Origin: JAZDKP01 sp043802925
GTDB taxonomy: Bacteria > Fibrobacterota > OXYB2-FULL-49-7 > JAEUSG01
NCBI GenBank assembly: GCA_043802925.1
Contig: JAZDKP010000181.1
Coordinates: forward strand, 1 to 17,152
Length of the DNA stretch: 17,152 bases
Reading direction: 5' to 3'
Shown here: piece after piece, positions 6,141-15,500 of the stretch
How the letters are laid out: the number at the start of each line of letters is the position of its first letter
How positions within the stretch are numbered: position 1 is the stretch's first letter
The notes under the pieces: model-generated
What the model saw: only the letters and a program-made list of their open reading frames with translations
The model's database searches: none
Told to the model about the DNA's origin: nothing
Position numbers and translations under genes: made by a program

Positions 6141-7644
6141 CCTGGGCCGCCTATGCCTCGCGTTCGCCTTCCTTTCAGGCGCTGCGCTGGGTGAGTTCCT
6201 GCCGCTCGACCACCCTGTCTACCGGCCGCTTGATTTCCTTGTCCGGAACGGCCGGATCCCGGCCCTGAACAGCGCTACACGGCCCTACGATGCGGATGCG
6301 GCATTTAACGCGCTTTCCGCGCTCGATACGGCCGCGCTGTCATTGCGCGAACGCACGGAACGGACTATTGCGCTCGCGTATCTGGGCGACCGCGGCACCC
6401 CGGGAAAGGCTCATCGTCTGCGGATATCGCTCTCACTTAACGGGACCGGAGAAAAAGCGGACTCCACAGATTATTTTGCGCGCGGAGCGCTGGGCTTGGT
6501 CTATTCATTCGGAAACTTCACGTTTGTGGATCGCGTGCAGGCGGACCGGGGCAGCGACACGGCCCGCTTTGACCAACTCGACCGCCAGTTTAAAAAGAGC
6601 GTCCCGGCCGACATGCCCCAGGCCTATCTCGCCTGGTCCGGAAAGCATTTTGGCGCACTGTTCGGCCGCAACAGCGCCCAGTGGGGGCCCGGACGCTTCC
6701 ACCATCTCCTCCTCTCCGACCACCAGCCTTCGCTCAACATGGTCTCGGCCTGGGCCCGGCTCGGATTCCTGAAGGCCACCTCGCTTTCGGCCAAGCTGAA
6801 CCCGGTCATCGGATGGGATCGCTATTTTTCCGCCATGCGCCTTTCGTTCCAGATCACGCCGGACGCATACCTTGCCATCAATCAATCAATTGTCTATGCG
6901 GGAGAACACCGTCCCTTTGAACTCTATTATCTCCTTCCCTGCTATCTGTATTACTTCAGCCAGTTCGGCTTCACCCACTCCAATGAGAGTGAAAACATTT
7001 TTCTCAGCGCGGACGGTGAATGGCGCGTCCGCGACAAGGTGAACCTCTACTTCGAGTTTCTGGCGGATGATTTCCAGGTTGACAGCGACCCGATATCCAA
7101 GGGGGTCCAGAACGCCGTGGCCTTTGTCCTGGGCGCCGAATGCCCGGAACTAAACGATGTATATTCCGCGGGCGCCGAATATACGCGCGCCAATTCTTAT
7201 GTATACAAACACATGGGCGGATGGCCCACCCATTATATCGCGAACACGCACGGCGGCGTACTCGGGGACGAGTTGGGGCCCGATGCCGAGGCCCTGCACC
7301 TGTGGTCCGCGCGGCAATGCGGCCGTTATACCTCGGTCCGGATGCGCTACGACCTTACCCGTCGCGGGGACCTGAACAGCGTCTACGGCACCTGGGACGC
7401 CTACGACAAGGCGGACGAACCGATGCCGCACGGCACGGTCGAGACAACACACACGCTGGCGCTTAAATGGGAACGGGTCAACTGGAACGGGCTTTCCGCG
7501 GGGACCGAGGCCGGATACCTGTGGACATCCAATCAATTCCATATTGCCGGAAACAATGCCTCAGGCCCTTTGTTTCAGCTTTCACTCGATTACCGCTTTC
7601 AAACGGTACTGCGCTGGGACACCCGCGAATCCCTGTTTGAATAA
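6130..7644 (+). CDS. Wzi-like capsule-assembly outer-membrane beta-barrel protein
   Basis: Resembles the Wzi/Caps_assemb_Wzi family, outer-membrane barrels that bind exported capsule or exopolysaccharide at the cell surface. 504 residues: signal peptide at 1-21 (LCLAFAFLSGAALG, cleavage near GEF), an N-terminal helical segment with DHPVYRPLDFLVRNGRI, then alternating amphipathic strands. The family-type core lies at about 161-200: MPQAYLAWSGKHFGALFGRN, then QWGPG and HHLLLSDHQPSLNM. The protein ends in an aromatic-rich strand (YRFQTVLRW), as expected for a barrel. The TTG at 6130 is chosen because it gives a complete signal peptide; no ATG is available nearby in frame and no strong ribosome site is visible. 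The start overlaps the preceding gene by 11 bases, implying translational coupling with the glycan-initiating transferase, which supports a polysaccharide role. Confidence 0.8.
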   Translation: MKIDLGRLCLAFAFLSGAALGEFLPLDHPVYRPLDFLVRNGRIPALNSATRPYDADAAFNALSALDTAALSLRERTERTIALAYLGDRGTPGKAHRLRISLSLNGTGEKADSTDYFARGALGLVYSFGNFTFVDRVQADRGSDTARFDQLDRQFKKSVPADMPQAYLAWSGKHFGALFGRNSAQWGPGRFHHLLLSDHQPSLNMVSAWARLGFLKATSLSAKLNPVIGWDRYFSAMRLSFQITPDAYLAINQSIVYAGEHRPFELYYLLPCYLYYFSQFGFTHSNESENIFLSADGEWRVRDKVNLYFEFLADDFQVDSDPISKGVQNAVAFVLGAECPELNDVYSAGAEYTRANSYVYKHMGGWPTHYIANTHGGVLGDELGPDAEALHLWSARQCGRYTSVRMRYDLTRRGDLNSVYGTWDAYDKADEPMPHGTVETTHTLALKWERVNWNGLSAGTEAGYLWTSNQFHIAGNNASGPLFQLSLDYRFQTVLRWDTRESLFE

Positions 7645-7653
7645 GGCCCTTAC

Positions 7654-9939
7654 ATGCGAGCCGCCCTCTGCCTGATTCTGCTGCTGGCCGCGCTCACACC
7701 CGCAGCCCATAAAAAAACCGCGTGGCCGCTTGAATGCGAACCCGCCATAACCTCGGCCTTTGCCGATTACCGGCCCGGCCATTTCCATTCCGGTATTGAC
7801 ATGAAGACCTGGGGCCGCATTGGCATCCCTATTCGAAGCGAAGGGGATGGCTTTGTCCTCCGCATCAGTATGGCCACCAAAGGCTACGGCAAGGCTCTCT
7901 ATGTTCAACTGAAGGATGGCACGACCCGCGTCTATGGCCACTTGAGCGAATTCAGCCCGGAGGTGGAAGCGCGCGTGCGGATCGAACAGTACCGGCAGGA
8001 ACGCTACGCCATCCAGTTGTATTTTAAGGAAAATGAAATCCCGGTCAAACAGGGGAAGGTCATCGCGAAAAGCGGCGAGACCGGGGTGGGTTTTCCACAT
8101 CTTCATTACGAGGTCCGCTCGGCCGGCAATGTGCCGCAGAACGGACTTGGCCGGAACTTTCCAGTACGCGACACCCGCGCGCCCGTGCTGGAGGCCCTGG
8201 CCGTAAGCCCGCTTGCGTCAGGCGCTGTTGTCAATGGTTCGGACGAACCCCGCACATTCGCTCTTTCGACCGCGGGCAAAGAGGGATACGGTCTCGCGGA
8301 ACCGCTCACCGTCTACGGCAGCGTGGGGCTCGCGCTCAAGGCCTACGATCAGGCCAACGGCGCGGACAACCGCTTTGGCGTCCATACGGTCCGGCTCTTT
8401 CTGGACGACTCGCTTGTTTTCTCCTCGGCGCGCGACTCCTTCCGCTTTGACGAGACCCAGCAGGTCCACCTGGAAAACGAACTCGGGTTCATCCGGACCG
8501 GGCAGGGCACTTTCCTGAAACTGTACATTGACAAGGGCAACCACCTCCCGTTTTACGGCGCGTTCAAAGAAGGCGCGGGGCTCCTGGCCGTTCCCGGGGA
8601 AGGACGTTTTGGCATCCGGGAAGGCCGCCATGCCGTAAAAATCAGTGCGCACGATTACTTCGGCAACACGGCCGAAGCGCGTTTTGACCTCTTTTTTATA
8701 CGGCCACCGGTCATCGAACGGCTGGACCAGGTCACGGAGAAGGAAGGGAGTGCGTTTTTAGCCTTTGTGGAAAAAGGAAGCCGCGCTGTCCGCGGCCTTG
8801 AATTCGCATTTTCAGAAAACGGGAAGGCCTGGAAGGCATTTCCGGGAGAGGTCCTTGATAACGGACGCAGCTACCGCCTGCCCGTGAACGCAGCGATTCC
8901 CGCGGGTCCGCTCTTTGTCCGCGTCACGGCGGTTGACAGCATTGGACTGCGGTCCATACCCCTCTTCAGCCGGCGTACGCTTCTGCCCGCACCGTTGCGC
9001 GCTTCCGCAACACCCGGCCAAACGCCGCCCGCAATGACGCTGGATGCCAAATATGACGTGCTCGAGCTTCGCATCCACGCGGACCGGAACGTCCCTGCGG
9101 ACCCGGAGATCTTAGTCGATGCGGGCAATGAAAAGGTCGCAACACCCTTGCTTCGTTCCAACGCGCCCGGGGAGTATGTCCTGCGCTTCCGCACAACCTT
9201 CCTGGGTGAAAGGCAGCTGGGTTTTACGCTTTCATTCCCAGGACAGGACAATGCCTTCAAGGTCTTTCGCAGGGAGTTCCGCGTGGGCGCCTTCGACTTC
9301 TCAAACAGCGTGCGCATAAATGCTCCGGACAGCCTTGCCTTTCTGGAAGCCGCTCCCGGGTCGGTCTTCCAACGGACGTTTCTCTGGCTTTCGACCTGCC
9401 CGGACAGCCTTGTCGGTAAAAAGTGGAAGGAGATTTCGTTCCAAGGCGCTGCCTATGCTGTCTCGCCCGCAATTGTCTATTACGATCGCCCTGTCACCGT
9501 GGGCATCAAGGCCCCACTGCAGCCGCACACGGGCCTCTTTACATCCAAAGGAAATGGCGAATGGCAGTTTTTGTCCGATGACTACGACACGAAAAAAAGC
9601 TATTACCTCGGCCGCATCAAGGAAAATATCCCGTTCGCTCTTTTCAAGGATACCGTGCCTCCGCAGATTGTGCCGAAAACCCCGGTTGAGAACGGCAATA
9701 TCGTCACCGCCGACCGCCTGCTGTTCGCCCTGTCGGACAAGGGGGCTGGAATGGATTCAGACCGGAATATCACCGTAAAAATCGATGGGAAGTGGCGCCT
9801 CAACGAATATGACTACGAACAGGACCTGACCACCGTGCCACTCGACAGCATCGGAAGCGGCAGCCATCTCCTGCAGATAAACGTCAAGGACAATCTTGGA
9901 AATGAAAGCAATCTGGACTGGCCTTTTAACCGCCGTTAG
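7654..9939 (+). CDS. Secreted M23-family (LytM-type) metallopeptidase with long beta-rich C-terminus
   Basis: Predicted zinc endopeptidase acting on peptidoglycan cross-bridges or stems in the periplasm, or a regulator or structural relative. 761 residues: signal peptide at about 1-18 (LCLILLLAALTPAA), M23 domain at about 24-158, then about 600 residues of beta-rich, Ig-like-looking sequence. The zinc site is complete: H45 and D49 in HFHSGID, H149 and H151 in PHLHYEV, with H96 in YGHL. An insert of about 40 residues (100-135) sits between YGHL and the final GKVIAKSGETG motif. The ATG is preceded by TAAGG 7 bases upstream. The gene starts 9 bases after the Wzi-like gene and overlaps the next gene by 38 bases, so it is part of the same operon. 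The catalytic residues suggest an active enzyme; the target and the role of the C-terminus are unknown. Confidence 0.85.
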   Translation: MRAALCLILLLAALTPAAHKKTAWPLECEPAITSAFADYRPGHFHSGIDMKTWGRIGIPIRSEGDGFVLRISMATKGYGKALYVQLKDGTTRVYGHLSEFSPEVEARVRIEQYRQERYAIQLYFKENEIPVKQGKVIAKSGETGVGFPHLHYEVRSAGNVPQNGLGRNFPVRDTRAPVLEALAVSPLASGAVVNGSDEPRTFALSTAGKEGYGLAEPLTVYGSVGLALKAYDQANGADNRFGVHTVRLFLDDSLVFSSARDSFRFDETQQVHLENELGFIRTGQGTFLKLYIDKGNHLPFYGAFKEGAGLLAVPGEGRFGIREGRHAVKISAHDYFGNTAEARFDLFFIRPPVIERLDQVTEKEGSAFLAFVEKGSRAVRGLEFAFSENGKAWKAFPGEVLDNGRSYRLPVNAAIPAGPLFVRVTAVDSIGLRSIPLFSRRTLLPAPLRASATPGQTPPAMTLDAKYDVLELRIHADRNVPADPEILVDAGNEKVATPLLRSNAPGEYVLRFRTTFLGERQLGFTLSFPGQDNAFKVFRREFRVGAFDFSNSVRINAPDSLAFLEAAPGSVFQRTFLWLSTCPDSLVGKKWKEISFQGAAYAVSPAIVYYDRPVTVGIKAPLQPHTGLFTSKGNGEWQFLSDDYDTKKSYYLGRIKENIPFALFKDTVPPQIVPKTPVENGNIVTADRLLFALSDKGAGMDSDRNITVKIDGKWRLNEYDYEQDLTTVPLDSIGSGSHLLQINVKDNLGNESNLDWPFNRR

Positions 9940-10894
9940 CCTGCTGCTTCTGGCAAGCGGCGCTTCCGGCGAACTGACGGACCCGCGGTTTGACCGGGAG
10001 ATCACCGCGGGCCTCGACTGCGTCATGCGGGCGCAGTATGATTCGGCCATGGCCCGTTTTCAGGAAATGTCGCGAAAAACTCCGTCCTCTCCGGCCGGTG
10101 AGTTTTTCAAGTCCGTCTGTATTACCGCGCGCTACTATGACCTGCACGACACATCCTCCTTCCAGCTCTGCCACCGTTCCCTGGACCGGGTCCTGCTTCT
10201 CACCGAGGGCCGCAGGGATCCGCTTTCCATTTACTACCGCGCTTCGGCCTATGCGCTACTTTCAGTCATGCTGATGCACGAGGACCGGAAACTGGCAGCG
10301 GCGCTCATGGGTCGCAAGTCCGCAGAGATCTTCCGCGGACTGTTGGAAGGAGGCACGATCTCGGGCGACGCGCTCGGAATGCTCGGATCATACCATTACT
10401 GGTCCTCGTTCGCGCTGAAAAGCTTTTCATGGCTTCCGTTCATCAGCGACCAGCGGGAACAGGGGTTGCGCGAACTCCGGAAAGGACAGGCCACGGCCCG
10501 CACCATGCGGTTCGCACTCACCCATTCACTTCTGTGGATCGATTACGACACCTTTGCGCTAGACGAAGCGCTCGCACTCTGCAACAGCGTGCTTGCGGAC
10601 TATCCAGCGAACCCTGTGTTCCGGCAGATTAAATTGCATATATTATACCGGAAGGGCGCTTATTCGGAAGCGCTCGCTCTTGCCCGTCCCCTGCTCGAGG
10701 AATACCGTTTGCGCGAGGAGGTACCGGTGAACCGGATTGCAGTGACATCCAAAACTGCGCTCATCCTCTATGCCCTGGGGCGCAAAGACGAGGCGGACGC
10801 CCTGGCGAAACCGCTCCTCGCCGCGAAATACGACTCCGGCTTCCGGCAGCGCATTCAGAAGGAATTGTCGGACCTTCGTAAGAACGTGAAATAA
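9902..10894 (+). CDS. Secreted helical-repeat (TPR-like) protein of unknown function
   Basis: 330 residues from the ATG at 9902 (MKAIWTGLLTAVSLLLLASG, signal peptide with cleavage near ASG-EL). A TTG at 9896 would add two residues, but AAGGA at 9886-9890 fits the ATG better (11 bases). No lipobox cysteine is seen. The body is almost entirely helical, with TPR-like pairs such as ALALCNSVLADYPANPVF, KGAYSEALALARPLLEEY and ALGRKDEADALAKPLL near the C-terminus; the middle (YHYWSSFALKSFSWLPF) is more divergent. It overlaps the M23 gene by 38 bases and is 10 bases from nadB. The context suggests a periplasmic or outer-membrane scaffold for the envelope or glycan machinery. No specific family is recognised. 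Confidence 0.75.
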   Translation: MKAIWTGLLTAVSLLLLASGASGELTDPRFDREITAGLDCVMRAQYDSAMARFQEMSRKTPSSPAGEFFKSVCITARYYDLHDTSSFQLCHRSLDRVLLLTEGRRDPLSIYYRASAYALLSVMLMHEDRKLAAALMGRKSAEIFRGLLEGGTISGDALGMLGSYHYWSSFALKSFSWLPFISDQREQGLRELRKGQATARTMRFALTHSLLWIDYDTFALDEALALCNSVLADYPANPVFRQIKLHILYRKGAYSEALALARPLLEEYRLREEVPVNRIAVTSKTALILYALGRKDEADALAKPLLAAKYDSGFRQRIQKELSDLRKNVK

Positions 10895-10904
10895 AGGGTT
10901 TACT

Positions 10905-12497
10905 ATGCGCCAGTACGATGTTATTGTCATCGGCAGCGGCATTGCAGGGCTCACCTTTGCGCTCAAATGCGCGGACGCGGGACGGGTGGCCGTGCTTACG
11001 AAAAAGGCGGCCACGGACTCGAGCACCAACAATGCCCAGGGCGGCATCGCCTCGGTCTTTGCAGCGGACGACAGCTTCGAGGCGCACGTTCACGACACGC
11101 TCGAGGCGGGCGCCGGGCTCTGCCACCGCGAACGCGTCGAACTGCTGGTCAAGAACGGGCCCGACGCCATCATGGAACTGGTCCGTTTTGGCACGCAGTT
11201 CACCGGCCATCGCGAAGAGGCCGGCCGCACGGCGTTTGACCTCGGCCGCGAGGGCGGCCACAGCCGCCACCGCATCATCCACGCCCAGGACCTGACCGGA
11301 CGCGAAATTGAACGCGCGCTCCTGGCCGCGGCCCAGCAGCACCCCGCCATTGACATCATGCCAGGCTTCACCTGCGTGGAGCTCCTGACCGAACACCATG
11401 TCCTGCCCGGCAGCAAGAGCGAAAACTGCCTCGGCGTGTATGCGTTTGACAATGCTGAAAAACGGGTGGAACTGTTCCGGGCGCGCTGCACCATGATCGC
11501 CACGGGCGGGTGCGGCTGCGTCTACAAGCACACCACCAACCCCGACATCGCCACCGGCGACGGTATTGCCATCGCCTTTCGCGCGGGCGCAAAAGTGGCC
11601 AACCTCGAGTTCATGCAGTTCCATCCGACCACGCTCTACCATCCCAAGGCCCGTTCCTTCCTCATAACCGAGGCCCTGCGCGGTTTCGGGGCGGTGCTGG
11701 TCGATGACAACGGCCAGGACTTCATGCAAAAACGCCATCCCATGGGCTCGCTTGCGCCGCGCGACATCGTGGCACGCGCCATTGACATGGAGCTCAAGGA
11801 AAAGGGGCTTCCCTGCGTCTATCTCGATACCACGCGGCTCCCGGCCGAAGAATTGAAGCGCAAGTTTCCGTTTATTTACGCCACCTGCCTCGAATACGGC
11901 ATCAACATCACCCGGGACCCCATCCCCGTGGTGCCCGCGGCCCACTATATGTGCGGCGGCATTGTGGTGGACGACCGTTCCCGTACCACACTGAACCGCC
12001 TCTACGCCTGCGGCGAGAGCGCACACACGGGCGTACACGGCGCCAACCGGCTGGCCAGCAATTCGCTGCTTGAGGCCGTGGTCTTTGCCAAACGCGCGGC
12101 CGGAGACGCGAAGGCCCTGCTGAAGGAGGTGCCCGGACCTTCTCCCGCACTCCCAGAATGGGACGAGACCGGCACACTGGACCCCAAACTCGTCATCGAA
12201 CTGGTCCACGACAAGAGCGAAATCCAGACCCTCATGTGGGACTTTGTGGGAATCATGCGCTCCGACCAGCTGCTCCAGCGCGCCATGCGGCGGTTGGAGG
12301 CCATCCGGACCGAGGTGGAGGATTATTACAAGCGGACGCGCATCAGCGAACCGCTATTGGAAGTGCGCAACCTGGCGCAGATGGCCATGCTCATCGTACG
12401 CTGCGCCTTGCTGCGCCACGAAAGCCGCGGTCTCAACTTCAACATCGACTATCCCGAACGTGATGACCGGAATTTCCTGAAGGACACGGTGCTTTAG
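10905..12497 (+). CDS. nadB: L-aspartate oxidase NadB
   Basis: FAD enzyme oxidising L-aspartate to iminoaspartate, the first step of de novo NAD synthesis (with NadA and NadC, not in this window); cytoplasmic. The 530 residues match the family length (about 530-540). The FAD-binding fold starts at DVIVIGSGIAGLTFALK (residues 5-21), followed by NNAQGGIASV. HSRHRIIHAQDLTGREIE, GGCGCVYKHTTNP, FMQFHPTTLYH, LAPRDIVARAID, MCGGIVVD and the highly typical HGANRLASNSLLEAVVF near residue 380 confirm NadB over succinate dehydrogenase flavoprotein. The ATG at 10905 follows AAAGGG. It is only 10 bases after the TPR-like gene, so nadB seems to be the last gene of the envelope operon; an internal promoter is possible. 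No missing key motif is seen. Confidence 0.96.
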   Translation: MRQYDVIVIGSGIAGLTFALKCADAGRVAVLTKKAATDSSTNNAQGGIASVFAADDSFEAHVHDTLEAGAGLCHRERVELLVKNGPDAIMELVRFGTQFTGHREEAGRTAFDLGREGGHSRHRIIHAQDLTGREIERALLAAAQQHPAIDIMPGFTCVELLTEHHVLPGSKSENCLGVYAFDNAEKRVELFRARCTMIATGGCGCVYKHTTNPDIATGDGIAIAFRAGAKVANLEFMQFHPTTLYHPKARSFLITEALRGFGAVLVDDNGQDFMQKRHPMGSLAPRDIVARAIDMELKEKGLPCVYLDTTRLPAEELKRKFPFIYATCLEYGINITRDPIPVVPAAHYMCGGIVVDDRSRTTLNRLYACGESAHTGVHGANRLASNSLLEAVVFAKRAAGDAKALLKEVPGPSPALPEWDETGTLDPKLVIELVHDKSEIQTLMWDFVGIMRSDQLLQRAMRRLEAIRTEVEDYYKRTRISEPLLEVRNLAQMAMLIVRCALLRHESRGLNFNIDYPERDDRNFLKDTVL

Positions 12498-12509
12498 GTT
12501 CTGCACTCA

Positions 12510-12542
12510 CCCCTCGACTCCGCTCGGGGTTCGTATGAGGGG
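12510..12542. repeat. Inverted-repeat element between convergent genes
   Basis: The 47-base spacer between nadB and the giant gene contains overlapping complementary segments: CCCC (12510-12513) can pair with GGGG (12526-12529), with CGA/TCG stacking inside, or CCCCTC (12510-12515) with GAGGGG (12537-12542). No T-tract follows on either strand, so it is not a classic intrinsic terminator, though a bidirectional hairpin barrier is plausible. The sequence style resembles dispersed GC-rich intergenic repeats, which is an impression from memory. Confidence 0.5.
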
Positions 12543-12544
12543 AA

Positions 12545-15500
12545 TCACTGCTTCGGGTACCGGTAGACCTTCCCGTCCCCGCCGCCGTAGAGCAGCGAAT
12601 TGGTGGTGGCGTCCACAATGACCATGGACAGATTCTCACCGTCCAGCACAGCCGTAGGCCACCCGGAGATAATGGCGCCTGTGGTAATATTGATGGCGTA
12701 ATTCTTTTTATCCTTGGCGCTGAAATAAACGCCGTTTCCAAGAGCATTCGGGTCTGTGCGGACGGTGTCGATGGCGTTATAGGTCCAGCTGATGGTGGCC
12801 GAAGCGGTGTCGTCACGCACAAAGCTGATGCCCTTGCCATTCGGCGTATAGAGCCGGAAAGGCGTGGTTCCGGACGGGATATAGGGCGATGCAGTGACGG
12901 GCGCGCCCAAGTTCTTGCTCCACTGCTGGCTCAGACTGGCGTTGAGGGCATAGAGGAAATTCCCTGTCGGTGCCGCATAAACGCGTCCAGTGAACCCGCT
13001 TATGTAATTGATGCGGAAATCGATGGAGGAACCGAGGGCCGCATTATTCTGCTCCACGAGGCTGGTATTGAATTTCTTCAGATTGCCGTTGGTACAGCCC
13101 GCGAAAATCATCGTTGCGGTTACAGAAAGACCGGCCAAAGGATTCACGTTCAGGGCCGATGAGGTCTGTACCTCGGTACCGGTCCTAAGCTCGATTTTAT
13201 GCACCTTGCCGTCTGCGGCCGCAATATAGGCGTAAAATCCGTTGGCATTGTCCGGCGGCGTGGAACGCTTGGGCGCGCCGCAGAGCGAACCGATGTTGAC
13301 CGGCGACCAGGCGACCTCATCAAAGGAACCCGCCTCGTCAACACCGATGTGCAGATTGTTGCCTTCACAGAAAAATAACACGGATTTGGTGACGCCCACC
13401 GGAAAGCCTGCATCATAAACCGCGGCTGCGGCCGTGGGGGTTCCGCTGTAAGTGGCAGTGGACCAGACGAGGTTGGCGGGACCGGTGATGATATTGTTCA
13501 ACTTGATCATCTTCTTGGTCGTCCCGCCCTGGGCCACATACACCGCCGAGTTTCCGAACGACATGTTTGCCGCATAGTTCGTGCTGCCCAGCGGATAGAC
13601 CCAGGTGGGCTTGATGAGATTGGGCGAGCTGTCGAACATCGCAATCTGGACCGGCGTCTGGTCAATGACCTGGCTCCCGGCATTCATCCAGGAGAGAAAA
13701 ACCTGCGACACCAATCCAACAGGATTATGTACAAATTCGCTGACACCCGCATAAGGCACGGAGGCCAGGACCTCTCCACTCGCTTCTTTCTGGATAAATG
13801 GCACCACCCGGATGGAGTCGGGGCTGCCCAGGTCCGCGCGCGGCACTTTGATTTCCGTGAAACTGGCCGTGGAGGACATGGTGCCGTTGAACGTCAGCGC
13901 GCTGTAACCGTTGGCACCATCGCGCAGCCCCTGGGTGGTACCGTCAACATAGTAGACAAGATAATTCGCGTTTCTAAAATTCACGGGCAGGCGGTGACGG
14001 CCGTATGACCCATAATCGTAAGTCATGGAATCACCGCCTGTGCCGGTGCTGATATAGATGAACAGGTCGCCGGCGTTCGACAGGTCGCGTCCGCTCCAGC
14101 CGAAGTAGAAATTATCGTGGTCCCAGGTCATATAGAAACCGTCCGTGGTGCGCGTATCGATGCGTTCCGCAACCGCGGTCCAGTCAGCGACATTGCCGTC
14201 AATGAGTTTGGCGCTGGGCGCATTGGTGGTATTATCAAGACTGCCTGCGGTTGATGCAAGCGGGAAACTGACACCGTTACCCCGCACCGCCACGGAATCG
14301 CCGCTCCAGACGTTCGAGACCGTGATGGCAGAAGCAGCGGCCAGCGTGAACTTGACCGTATCGACCGAGGGGACCGTTGCCGCGTCAAACATGACATCAA
14401 TCGTGTCGCTCTGGCCCGCGCGAACCTGAATCGGCGAACTGGAGAGGTCAAAGACCATGGGATTGGCACCTTCAATGGTCGTGCTTGTGAACAAGTCACT
14501 TCCCGCGCCGATGCGCCGGAGCGCCTTGCGGGCAATGACGGTGGACGGATTGGTTGGCGCCATGGTGAATGAAAGGCGAGTCACCTGGTGCGTGTCCGCA
14601 TCCGTATTGGGATGGGTAAAAATGAGGCGGAGCGCGCTCAAAGAGGTCTGCCGTTCCGCGATCTTCCACGAGGGCATGAGGTCCACTGACTTTACCAGCA
14701 TGGAATCCACACCAATGCTGTCGAATTTTATGATCTGGACCGGGGTCTGTCCTTCGACATCCGTGGCGGCCCGCATCCAGGAACGGAAAGTCTGGCTGGG
14801 CGCACCGGTCGGATTCTTGACACGCGGACCCACGTTGTCGCAGGGCAGGGCCACAACGATGTCGCCGGCCGTCTCGTTCTGCACGATGGGGATGATGCGG
14901 ATAGTGTCCGGGTTTCCGAGGTCCGAACGCGGAATCGTGAGTTCGGTCACACTGCCTGATGCGGAGGCCGTACCGTTAAACGTAAGGGCACCGTAAGCTG
15001 CCGCGCCATTGCGCAGACCATAGGCGCCGCTATTGTCATAATAGAGGCAGTAGTTGGCACCCATAAAACCGGATGGGAAATTATGCGTCCCATAGGACGC
15101 GTAGTTCCAGGTGGTTCCCGCGCCGCCCGTGGCTGTGTTGAGATAGATGAACAGATCGCCTGCGCTGGAAAGGTCGCGGCCGTTCCAGGTGAAATAGATA
15201 TTCACGTTATCCCAGGTGACATAGAACTCGTCCGCGGTCTTGGTGTCGATGCGTTCCGCGACCACAGTCCAGTCCGTGATAACGCCATCCGTAAACTTGG
15301 CGCTGGGCGTGTTTGTGGTATTGTCCACCGTACCGGTGCCCGAAGCGAGCGGGAAAGCGACACCATCCCCCTTGACCGAGACCGAGTCATTGGAATAGTA
15401 GTTCCGGGCCACGATATCCGAGGTCGCGGCAAGCGAGAATTTCACGGAAGTGGCTGGCGCAGCGATGACGTCAAACATGACGTCAAACGTGTCGCTCTGG

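Noticed and set aside
10761..12209. Long minus-strand frame (482 codons) opposite nadB
   Set aside because: It is the mirror of a GC-rich, strongly conserved gene; its translation is low in recognisable motifs and rich in His/Gly/Arg, and nadB on the other strand is certain.
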